DNA of 41,679 nucleotides from Nocardioides mangrovi (GTDB lineage Bacteria; Actinomycetota; Actinomycetes; Propionibacteriales; Nocardioidaceae): the NCBI RefSeq assembly GCF_020073815.1, contig NZ_JAIQZJ010000026.1, positions 1-41,679 on the forward strand. The letters run 5' to 3'. The notes under the pieces were generated by a model. The model saw only the letters and a program-made list of their open reading frames with translations. It was not told where the DNA came from and did no database searches. The position numbers and the translations under genes were made by a program. Below, in pieces: positions 32,129-39,165 of this stretch (the first letter of the stretch is position 1; every line of letters begins with the position of its first letter).

Positions 32129-33105
32129 CACCGTGCTCCTCTCGATCGTTCCGGCCCCGGGGACCTGGCTCCGGCCCCGCGGCGGGCCATGACCACCGAC
32201 AGGGCGACCAGCGCGGCACCGACGACGACGAGCGCGATCGCCGCGGCGGTCGAGTCGCTGAACCACCGCGCCATCGCCGCCGGGACGTTGACCAGGGCCG
32301 CGAGGCCGCCGAGCGCGAGCAGGGCGAGATCGCGCCGGACGACGGCGGCGACCACGACGCCGACGACCGTGACGAGCACGAGGACGAGCCCGGCGTCCGT
32401 GGTCGAGGACATCATCGCGCCCAGGACGGCGGTACCGGCGCCGAGCAGCACCGGCGTCTCGGGCGGGCTCAGCACGCGGGCGAGCCCCAGGGCCGCCCAG
32501 AGCAGACCCACCGCCCACACCCCCATGCCGGGCTCGCCCGGCAGGTCGAGGCGATCCACGACGGCCGCAGCCAGGAGGGCCGCCGATGCCATGGTGGCGG
32601 CCTGCTGCAGCCCGTAGCGCAGCGCCGCCCACAGCGCCGCCGCGTAGGCGAGCGTCGCCGCGGCGACCAGGACCACGACCGTCTCGTTGCGCAGGTCCGC
32701 CGACGAGAGCACGTCGCCGAGCAGCACCGCGACCGCACCCGCCCAGGCCGCGGTGGACGCGAGCCACAGGACCCCCCGGAGCCGGCGGCCGGCGCTGCCC
32801 AGCCGGTCGGGGACGGCGGCACCGCCGAGGAGCAGCGCCACGGCGGCACCGAGCACGACGCCGAGCCGGGCGCCGGACGCGAGGTCGGACCAGTAGTAGG
32901 CCGCGAGCAGTCCGCACCCGGCGAGCGCGACCGCGCCGCCGACGTACGCCAGCGCCTCCTCCACGAGCGGCGTACGCCGGCTCGGCGGCGCCGGCGACTG
33001 GGCCACGACGCGCATCTCGTCGGCCTGTACCGGCGTGATCACCCCTGCCTCGACCCACCGCTCGAGCAGCTGGTCGAGGGAGTCCGGGACGCGGGTGACC
33101 GTCAC
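32128..33105 (-). CDS. DUF2157-like multi-helix membrane protein
   Basis: A 325-residue membrane protein. The N-terminal cytoplasmic part has LDQLLERWVEAGVITPVQADEM, the W-x-x-x-G-x-I-x-x-x-Q pattern of DUF2157 proteins. About eight to ten helices follow, e.g. YVGGAVALAGCGLLAAYYW and LVLVLVTVVGVVVAAVV, ending in a basic tail (ARRGAGARSPGPERSRG). The function is unknown. GTG 33105 has no ribosome site of its own; instead it overlaps the stop of a 19-codon leader with a strong ribosome site (GTGA), which explains the start. It is followed by the 60-residue membrane protein through TGATG. Confidence 0.75.
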   Translation of the reverse strand: MTVTRVPDSLDQLLERWVEAGVITPVQADEMRVVAQSPAPPSRRTPLVEEALAYVGGAVALAGCGLLAAYYWSDLASGARLGVVLGAAVALLLGGAAVPDRLGSAGRRLRGVLWLASTAAWAGAVAVLLGDVLSSADLRNETVVVLVAAATLAYAAALWAALRYGLQQAATMASAALLAAAVVDRLDLPGEPGMGVWAVGLLWAALGLARVLSPPETPVLLGAGTAVLGAMMSSTTDAGLVLVLVTVVGVVVAAVVRRDLALLALGGLAALVNVPAAMARWFSDSTAAAIALVVVGAALVALSVVMARRGAGARSPGPERSRGAR

Positions 33106-33161
33106 GGCAGCAGCCCGCCGTCGAGCGAGAGCAGGTCGTGGACCTGGATGTCGTGGGTCAT
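33102..33161 (-). CDS. 19-residue leader peptide coupled to the DUF2157-like gene
   Basis: ATG 33161 is preceded by AGGAGG with 5-6 nt spacing, the best ribosome site in the area. The frame encodes MTHDIQVHDLLSLDGGLLP and stops at TGA 33102-33104, which overlaps the GTG start of the membrane protein (GTGA). The likely role is to load ribosomes for the next gene. It could also be a functional micropeptide or sensing leader; it has no run of a single amino acid as in classical attenuators. Confidence 0.6.
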   Translation of the reverse strand: MTHDIQVHDLLSLDGGLLP

Positions 33162-33213
33162 GGCGTCCTCCTGTCGACCGGTCCACGGTCGCGCCGCCGG
33201 CCCCAGCCGGGGA

Positions 33214-33250
33214 GGGGACAACGTCCCGACGCCGACGGGACCCACGGCCG
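33214..33250. promoter_or_regulatory. Pair of DevR-like boxes, 23 bp apart, in divergent promoter
   Basis: GGGGACAACGTCCC (33214-33227, containing the perfect GGGAC-AAC-GTCCC) and GGGACCCACGGCCG (33237-33250, 9 of 10) have centres 23 bp apart. They lie between the leader/DUF2157-like operon and the Zn-alcohol dehydrogenase operon, so they could control both. Confidence 0.45.
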
Positions 33251-33311
33251 TGCCGCGCGCGCCGGATCGCGCGCAGGCTCGAGATGTCGCCACAGGACGG
33301 AGGAGGACGTC

Positions 33312-34352
33312 ATGAGAGCACTCACCTTCGAAGGCCCCGGTCGTCGCGTCTGGCACGACGTCCCCGACCCCGTCGTCACCGGTCCCGAGGACGCGGTGGT
33401 GCGGGTCGACGCGGTCACCATCTGCGGCACGGACCTGCACATCCTCAAGGGCGACGTCCCCGAGGTGACGCCCGGCCGGGTCCTCGGCCACGAGGCGGTC
33501 GGCACGGTGCTGGACGTCGGTGCCGCGGTGTCCGGCTTCGCCGCCGGCGACCGGGTGCTCATCTCGTGCGTCGCGGGCTGCGGCCGGTGCCGCTTCTGCC
33601 GGGACAACCTGGACGGGCAGTGCCTGCAGGGTGGCGGGTGGAACCTCGGGCACCTGATCGACGGCACCCAGGCCGAGCGGGTGCGGGTGCCGTTCGCCGA
33701 TCGCGCGCTGCACCACCTGCCCGCCTCGGTCAGCGACGAGCAGGCGCTGCTCCTCGCCGACATCCTGCCGACGGCGTACGAGATCGGCGTCCGCAACGGG
33801 CGCGTCACGCCGGGCTCGACCGTGGCCATCGTCGGGGCCGGGCCGATCGGTCTGGCCGCCGTCCTCACCGCGCGCCTGATGACCCCGTCGCGCATCGTGG
33901 TCGTCGATCCCGCTCCCGGGCGCCGCGAGGCCGCCGAACGGGCCGGGGCCGACCTCGCCGTCCCCGACGCGGCCGCCGCGCTGGACGCGATGAAGACGGC
34001 GACCGACGGCCTGGGCTTCGACACCGCGATCGAGGCGGTCGGCGTCCCCGAGACCTTCGAGCTCTGCACCGACCTGGTGCGCGCCGGCGGCACCGTCGCC
34101 AACGTCGGGGTCCACGGCGCCCCCGCCGCGCTCCACCTCGAGCGGCTCTGGATCAAGGACGTCACCATCACCACGGGTCTCGTCGACACCTCGTCGACGC
34201 CGATGCTGCTGCGGCTGCTCGCCGAGGGTCGCCTGGACACCGAGGGACTCGTGACCCACCGGTTCGGGCTGGACGAGATCCAGGACGCCTACGACGTCTT
34301 CGAACGTCCCGCCGACAGCGGCGCGCTCAAGGTCGCGCTCTTCAACGGATGA
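33312..34352 (+). CDS. Zinc-dependent alcohol dehydrogenase
   Basis: A 346-residue medium-chain dehydrogenase. Catalytic zinc residues are Cys38 (TICGTDLH) and His60-Glu61 (GHEAVG); the structural zinc site is Cys90, Cys93, Cys96 and Cys104 (GCGRCRFCRDNLDGQC). The Rossmann motif is VAIVGAGPIGLAAV. It oxidises an alcohol or reduces an aldehyde with NAD(H) or NADP(H); the sequence is closest in style to the class annotated as threonine- or butanediol-type, but the substrate is open. GGAGGAGG precedes ATG 33312. It is the first gene of a tightly packed six-gene operon reaching to 39165 and is divergent from the leader/membrane operon, with the DevR-like boxes between. Confidence 0.9.
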   Translation: MRALTFEGPGRRVWHDVPDPVVTGPEDAVVRVDAVTICGTDLHILKGDVPEVTPGRVLGHEAVGTVLDVGAAVSGFAAGDRVLISCVAGCGRCRFCRDNLDGQCLQGGGWNLGHLIDGTQAERVRVPFADRALHHLPASVSDEQALLLADILPTAYEIGVRNGRVTPGSTVAIVGAGPIGLAAVLTARLMTPSRIVVVDPAPGRREAAERAGADLAVPDAAAALDAMKTATDGLGFDTAIEAVGVPETFELCTDLVRAGGTVANVGVHGAPAALHLERLWIKDVTITTGLVDTSSTPMLLRLLAEGRLDTEGLVTHRFGLDEIQDAYDVFERPADSGALKVALFNG

Positions 34353-34377
34353 CCCGGCCATGACGAGGACTGCTGCC

Positions 34378-34812
34378 ATGACCGCCGCGCCGAGCAGGAG
34401 CCGGCGCGTCGCCCGGGTGCGCGACGCGATGACCAGCCGCGTCGTCGCGGTCGACGGCGAGACCAGCATCGGCAGCGCGATCGACGGCACCCTGGCCGTC
34501 GGCCACACCCATGTCGTGATCGTCGACGGCGAGCGCCGGCTGCTCGACGTCATCCCGGTCCAGCTGCTGTCCACGGCGCTGCTCGCCCGCCTCGTCACGC
34601 GGTCGTGGCCCGTCGGCGCGGTGACCGTCGCCGATCCGCTCCGCATCACGGCCGACGCGCTGCTCGCCGACGCCGTCGCCGCGATGCTCGATGCCGCGAC
34701 CGACGCGATCGGTGTCGTTGACGAGGACGGCCGGCTCGTCGGCATCCTCACCTGGCCCGACGTCGGGCGACACGTCGCCGGCGTCCCCTCGACCCGTCCC
34801 CGACGTCCCTGA
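34378..34812 (+). CDS. CBS-domain protein
   Basis: A 144-residue protein made of two CBS motifs in tandem: VRDAMTSRVVAVDGETSIGSA with HVVIVDGERRLLDVIP, then DPLRITADALLADAVAAML with AIGVVDEDGRLVGILTWPDV. The pair forms a Bateman module that usually binds adenine nucleotides. It resembles mycobacterial Hrp1, a DosR-regulated CBS protein, in size and context. ATG 34378 with GAGGAC upstream is preferred over ATG 34360. The stop TGA is part of the ribosome site of the next gene (TGAGGAGG), so the two are tightly coupled. Confidence 0.82.
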   Translation: MTAAPSRSRRVARVRDAMTSRVVAVDGETSIGSAIDGTLAVGHTHVVIVDGERRLLDVIPVQLLSTALLARLVTRSWPVGAVTVADPLRITADALLADAVAAMLDAATDAIGVVDEDGRLVGILTWPDVGRHVAGVPSTRPRRP

Positions 34813-34822
34813 GGAGGTCGTC

Positions 34823-35860
34823 ATGCACCCCATGTCCCTGCACGCCACCGCCGAGGCGCTGGTCGCCCCTGGGAAGGGCATCCTGGCCGCCGACGAGAGC
34901 CTGCCCACGATGGAGAAACGGCTCTCCCGGATCGGGGTCGAGTCGACCGAGCAGGTACGCCGCCGCTACCGCGACCTCCTCCTCTCGACACCCGGCCTGG
35001 CCGAGCACGTCAGCGGCGTCATCCTCTTCGACGAGACGATCCGGCAGCACGACACCAGCGGTACGCCGTTCCCCCAGGTGCTCGCGGACGCCGGGATCAT
35101 CCCGGGCATCAAGGTCGACGCGGGCACCCGCCCGCTGGCCGGCTTCCCCGACGAGGTCGTCACCGAGGGCCTCGACGGCCTCCGGCTCCGCCTCGCCGAG
35201 TACGCCGCCCTGGGCGCCCGGTTCGCCAAGTGGCGCGCCGTCATCCGGATCGGGGCCGCGCTGCCCACCCCGGGCTGCATCGCCGCCAACGCCCACGCGC
35301 TGGCGCGCTACGCCGCCCTCGCCCAGGAGGCGGGTCTCGTGCCGATCGTCGAGCCGGAGGTCCTGATGGACGGCAACCACTCCCTGCCGACCTGTGCCTC
35401 GGTCACCGCCACGGTGCTGCGCACGGTGTACGACGAGCTGGCCCGGCACCGGGTCGTCCTCGACGCGACGCTGCTCAAGCCGAACATGGTGCTGCCCGGC
35501 GCGTCGTCGCACGAGACCGTCGACGACGACGAGATCGCCGCCCGCACGCTCGCGGTCCTGCGGGACACGGTCCCGGCGTCGGTGCCCGGGATCGTCTTCC
35601 TCTCCGGCGGCCAGACGCCGGAGCAGGCGACCGCCCGCCTGGACGCGCTCAACCGGCGTGCACCCCAGCCCTGGCAGCTCAGCTTCAGCTACGGGCGAGC
35701 CCTCCAGGCACCGGTGCTGGACGCCTGGGCCGGCCAGGAGCAGAACGTCGAGGCGGCGCAGCAGGCGCTGCTCGAACGCGCCTGGCTCAACGGCGCGGCC
35801 CGCCACGGCCGGTACCGGACGGACATGGAGGGTGCCCGCCGGACCACCACCGGCGTCTGA
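34823..35860 (+). CDS. fbaB: Class I fructose-bisphosphate aldolase
   Basis: A 345-residue Schiff-base aldolase of the eukaryote-like type. Lys219 in LLKPNMVLPG is the Schiff-base residue; Lys136 (FAKWRAV), Glu177 (IVEPEV) and the N-terminal GKGILAADES are all conserved. It cleaves fructose 1,6-bisphosphate to two triose phosphates without metal. Most actinobacteria use a class II zinc aldolase for glycolysis, so this is probably a second, metal-independent enzyme for stress conditions. GAGGAGG precedes ATG 34823, 10 nt after the CBS gene. The symbol marks the class, not orthology to E. coli FbaB, which is a different subfamily. Confidence 0.9.
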   Translation: MHPMSLHATAEALVAPGKGILAADESLPTMEKRLSRIGVESTEQVRRRYRDLLLSTPGLAEHVSGVILFDETIRQHDTSGTPFPQVLADAGIIPGIKVDAGTRPLAGFPDEVVTEGLDGLRLRLAEYAALGARFAKWRAVIRIGAALPTPGCIAANAHALARYAALAQEAGLVPIVEPEVLMDGNHSLPTCASVTATVLRTVYDELARHRVVLDATLLKPNMVLPGASSHETVDDDEIAARTLAVLRDTVPASVPGIVFLSGGQTPEQATARLDALNRRAPQPWQLSFSYGRALQAPVLDAWAGQEQNVEAAQQALLERAWLNGAARHGRYRTDMEGARRTTTGV

Positions 35861-35875
35861 CGAGGAGGACCTGCG

Positions 35876-37678
35876 GTGCGCGCCCTCGTCCTCGTCCTCG
35901 TGCTCCTCGTGGGCGCGTCCACCGGATGTGCCGGTGCCGAGACCGGTGACACCTCCCGGGCGGCGTCGGCGACGGTGACCTACGCGCCGGGCCTCGCCGC
36001 CACCGTCTACCTGCCCGAGGGCGAGCGGCGGGTGCCGGTGGTGGTGATGGTGCCCGGCGGGGGCTGGGCGACCGCGGACCCCTCCGGCCTGATCGGGTTG
36101 GCCGGCTACCTCGCCGACCACGGCGTGGCCGCCGCGACCGTGCACGTCCGCTCAGCGGAGGACGGCGTCACCTACCCGACGCCCGTCGGGGACGTGCTGT
36201 GCGCGGTCGCGGGCGTCGTCGACGAGGTGCGCTCGCGTGGCGTCCGCCCGACGACGGTCGCCGTCCTCGGGCACTCCTCGGGCGCCCATCTCGCGGCCCT
36301 GGCCGTGCTGACCGGCGACGAGCGCTCGGGGACCTGCGGCGCGCCCGCCGTCCGGCCCGACGCCCTCATCGGGTTGAGCGGCCCCTACGACATCGCGCAG
36401 GTCCCGGACCTGGCCGTCACGCTGCTCGGCAGCACCCCGGAGGAGGACCCGGCCGCATGGACCGCAGCGAACCCCGTCCGGCAGGCCGCGCGGCGGCCCG
36501 CCGTACCCGTCCTGCTGCTGCACGGCCGCGACGACGACCTCGTGCCGCCGTCCTTCACCGAGGGTTTCGCGGCGGCGCTCGAGGCCGGCGGTCACCGGAC
36601 CACGGTGCGGATGGTGACCGGCGCCGACCACGACACGATCTACGCCGCCGAGGTCGCCGGTCCGCCGGTGGTCGAGTGGCTGGCATCGCTCGCGCAGGCC
36701 CGGGCGCGGCCCGCCGCCGCCCCGGCGCACCTCGACCCGGCGGCGCTACCGCGCGGCGCCGACCCCGGCGTCGCACGACTCGTGCGCGACACGCTCCGCG
36801 ACGGCGACCGCCGTCTCGCGGCGACCGCCCGTGGCCGGCACGACGCCCTCTGGACCGTCGCCGGCGGCTACCTCCTGCGTGACTACGACGTCGGCCGGCA
36901 TCACCAGGTGCGCGTGGTCTTCCTCGGCCGGGACGGCAAGCTGCGGACCGTCGCGCGCTCACGGGCCTGGATCGACGTGGCGGTCTCCCCCGATGGACGT
37001 CGGGTCGCGATCCGCCGGATCGCCGGGCGAGCGGGGCAGCGCAGCCTGCTGAGCGTCGAGATTCCGCGCAGCGGACGCGTGCTCGCCGAGCACGAGCTCC
37101 GGCTCGCGACGCTCGTCGCCGTCACGGGCGGCCGGGTGCTGCTCGCGCGGCGCCTGCACGGGCACCACCCGGTCACCCAGTGGTGGAACCTCGAGCGCGA
37201 CTCCCTGCGCACCGTCGCCCATCAGGCCGCGATCCGCGCCGACACCCGGCGCGGCCACGTGGTGCTCAGCACCTCCTCGGTGAACGACGCCTGCGTTCGG
37301 GTCGCTCCGATCGCGGCGCCGGGACGCACCTCGTGGCGCAGCTGCACCGCCGGTCCGTACGCGTGGTCGCCCGACGGGACGCACGCGGCCGCCACCCGGA
37401 CCTACTTCGATGCGGCCGGGACCGACCGCTGGTGGGTGGTCGACGGCCACGACGGTGCGCGCCAGGCCCGGATCACCGGGCGCCTCGACTGGCACGCGGT
37501 CTGGGAGGACGACGACCACGTCCTGACCCTGGCGCAGGGCGACAGCGGCGGCGCGGCCGTCGTGCGCTGCGACCTCACCGGTGCCTGCGAGCGCGCGAGC
37601 CGGACCTGGCCGACGCCGCTGCCCACGGAGCCGTCCCTCTACTACCGGTCGCCGCCCGTCGTGCTGGCCGACCGCTGA
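35876..37678 (+). CDS. Secreted alpha/beta-hydrolase fused to a C-terminal beta-propeller-like domain
   Basis: A 600-residue secreted protein. A signal sequence ends near ASTGC and may be a lipobox, although the -3 residue is not Leu. Residues 35-270 form an esterase-type alpha/beta-hydrolase: oxyanion loop VPGGGW (59-64), nucleophile Ser134 in LGHSSGA, acid in HGRDDDLVP (about 219), and His252 in GADHDT. After an Ala/Pro-rich linker (275-290), residues 320-600 show repeated strands with SPDG and WSPDG motifs (AVSPDGRRVAIRR; YAWSPDGTHAAATR), typical of TolB/WD40-like propellers. In S9 peptidases the propeller comes first, so the order is reversed here. GAGGAGGA precedes GTG 35876. The substrate is unknown. 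Confidence 0.75.
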   Translation: MRALVLVLVLLVGASTGCAGAETGDTSRAASATVTYAPGLAATVYLPEGERRVPVVVMVPGGGWATADPSGLIGLAGYLADHGVAAATVHVRSAEDGVTYPTPVGDVLCAVAGVVDEVRSRGVRPTTVAVLGHSSGAHLAALAVLTGDERSGTCGAPAVRPDALIGLSGPYDIAQVPDLAVTLLGSTPEEDPAAWTAANPVRQAARRPAVPVLLLHGRDDDLVPPSFTEGFAAALEAGGHRTTVRMVTGADHDTIYAAEVAGPPVVEWLASLAQARARPAAAPAHLDPAALPRGADPGVARLVRDTLRDGDRRLAATARGRHDALWTVAGGYLLRDYDVGRHHQVRVVFLGRDGKLRTVARSRAWIDVAVSPDGRRVAIRRIAGRAGQRSLLSVEIPRSGRVLAEHELRLATLVAVTGGRVLLARRLHGHHPVTQWWNLERDSLRTVAHQAAIRADTRRGHVVLSTSSVNDACVRVAPIAAPGRTSWRSCTAGPYAWSPDGTHAAATRTYFDAAGTDRWWVVDGHDGARQARITGRLDWHAVWEDDDHVLTLAQGDSGGAAVVRCDLTGACERASRTWPTPLPTEPSLYYRSPPVVLADR

Positions 37679-37696
37679 CCCCACTGAGGAGGAGCC

Positions 37697-38320
37697 ATGT
37701 CCGCATCCACCCGACCGTTGCGCATCCTGCTGGCACTCGCCTGCGCCGTCCCGATCGCGCTGGTGGCCACACCGGCCCGGGCGGCCGGCATCGACGGCAC
37801 CCCTGGCGACGACCACCTCGTCGGCACCCCGGGACCCGACCTCGTCCACGCCCTCGCGGGCGATGACGTGGTGCGCGCCCTGGCCGGCGCCGACCGCGTG
37901 CTCGGCGCCGCAGGTGACGACGTGCTGCGGCTCGGACCCAACCCGCTGCGCCCGGGACCGAGCGGCGACACGGGTCTCGGCGGGCCGGGCGACGATGTCC
38001 TGCGCGGCGGCCCCGGCTTCGACGTGCTCGTCGGCGGCCGCGGCGCGGACCTGCTGATCGGCGGGCCGGGCGACAACACGCTGGAGGACCGCCGTGGGGC
38101 CGACACCGTGGTCGGCGGCCCGGACAGCGACGTCGCCTACGTGGGTCCCGGAGCTGACCGACTGCACCTCGGTCGCGGGAGCGACGCGGTCTTCATCGGC
38201 GTCGACGACCGGGTCGACCTGGTCGTCTGCGGGCCGGGCGACGACACGGCTTACGTCGGCCCGCGTCCCGACCCCCTCGACCGGATGATCGGCTGCGAGC
38301 ACGTCACGGACCGGCCGTGA
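37697..38320 (+). CDS. Secreted RTX-like calcium-binding repeat protein
   Basis: A 207-residue secreted protein. A signal peptide (ILLALACAVPIALVATPARA) is followed by about nine hemolysin-type repeats of the form GGxGxDxL: GTPGDDHLVG, GGPGDDVLRG, GGPGFDVLVG, GGRGADLLIG, GGPGDNTLED and so on. These form a parallel beta-roll that binds calcium between turns. Two late cysteines (VVCGPGDD and MIGCEHV) probably form a disulfide that caps the roll, as in other actinobacterial members. The gene has GAGGAGGAG upstream of ATG 37697, follows the hydrolase by 18 nt and overlaps the USP start (GTGA). It may bind the hydrolase at the cell surface; this is inference. Confidence 0.83.
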   Translation: MSASTRPLRILLALACAVPIALVATPARAAGIDGTPGDDHLVGTPGPDLVHALAGDDVVRALAGADRVLGAAGDDVLRLGPNPLRPGPSGDTGLGGPGDDVLRGGPGFDVLVGGRGADLLIGGPGDNTLEDRRGADTVVGGPDSDVAYVGPGADRLHLGRGSDAVFIGVDDRVDLVVCGPGDDTAYVGPRPDPLDRMIGCEHVTDRP

Positions 38321-39165
38321 CGGTGGGACGCTCGCCCGAGGAGAGCGTGGCCGGCACCATCGTGGCCGCGGTGGACGGCTCCGACCACGCGCTGCGTGCC
38401 CTGACGTGGGCCGTCGAGGAGGCGCGGGCGGAGGGTCGGCGACTCACGCTGGTGGCGGCCGGCGACGACGCCAGGGCCGTGGCGACCGCGGCGGTCGCCC
38501 GGGTGCGCGAGCTGGCACCCGAGCTGGCCATCGACGCGCTGATCTCGGGCGACGACCCCCGCCAGGTGCTGACCGACCTGTCGGCCCGGGCGCACCTGCT
38601 GGTCGTCGGCTCACGTGGACGTGGGCCCGTGTCCAGCATGCTGCTGGGCTCGGTGAGTGCCTACGTCGTCGCTCACGCCGCCTGCCCCGTGGTCGTCTGC
38701 AGGCCCGACGAACACCCTCGCCCTCGCGGGCGCGGGGTGCTGGTCGGCGCGGACGGGACGCCGGAGTCGCGGCCGGTCCTCGACTTCGGCTACCGGCAGG
38801 CGGCGCTGCACGGGCTGCCGCTCACGGTCCGGCACTGCTTCTGGGACGCGGTCGCCGCGGCCGCGCTGTACCACCGCTCCCGCGGCGAGGACGTCGATGC
38901 GCCCGACCTGACCGAGCTCGAGGCGATGCTCGCCGAGTCGATCGCCGGGTACGCCGAGACCTACCCCGAGGTGGAGGTGACGCTGAGCCTCGACCACGGC
39001 CTGGTGGACGAGGCGCTGACCCCGCGCGGTCAGACCTGGGACCTGGTGGTCGTCGGCCGGCACCCGATGACCTCGCTCTCCCGGGTCGTCATCGGGTCCA
39101 TCGCCACCTCCGTCGTCGAGCGGGCTCACACGACGGTGGCCGTGGTCCCGGAGGAGCCCTCCTGA
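38317..39165 (+). CDS. Tandem universal stress protein
   Basis: A 282-residue protein with two UspA domains. The first (about residues 12-128) has VAAVDGSDHALRALTWAVEEA and the complete ATP motif G-x2-G-x9-GS in VVGSRGRGPVSSMLLGS. The second starts GVLVGADGTPESRPVLDFG and ends VVVGRHPMTSLSRVVIGS, in which the second glycine of the motif is Pro, so only the first domain is sure to bind ATP. This resembles the tandem USPs of the mycobacterial DosR regulon. It is the last gene of the operon, coupled by GTGA to the Ca-binding protein. Its 3' end overlaps the end of the converging P-type ATPase gene by 40 bp. Confidence 0.9.
   Translation: MTVGRSPEESVAGTIVAAVDGSDHALRALTWAVEEARAEGRRLTLVAAGDDARAVATAAVARVRELAPELAIDALISGDDPRQVLTDLSARAHLLVVGSRGRGPVSSMLLGSVSAYVVAHAACPVVVCRPDEHPRPRGRGVLVGADGTPESRPVLDFGYRQAALHGLPLTVRHCFWDAVAAAALYHRSRGEDVDAPDLTELEAMLAESIAGYAETYPEVEVTLSLDHGLVDEALTPRGQTWDLVVVGRHPMTSLSRVVIGSIATSVVERAHTTVAVVPEEPS

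Noticed and set aside
32129..33058. N-terminal extension of the 60-residue membrane protein by 310 codons
   Set aside because: It is an Arg/Gly-rich shadow in another frame of the DUF2157-like gene; the real start is ATG 32128 with its own ribosome site.
33162..34751. A long minus-strand frame leading into the 19-codon leader
   Set aside because: It is antisense to the Zn-ADH and CBS genes and has no motif; only the last 19 codons after ATG 33161 have a ribosome site.
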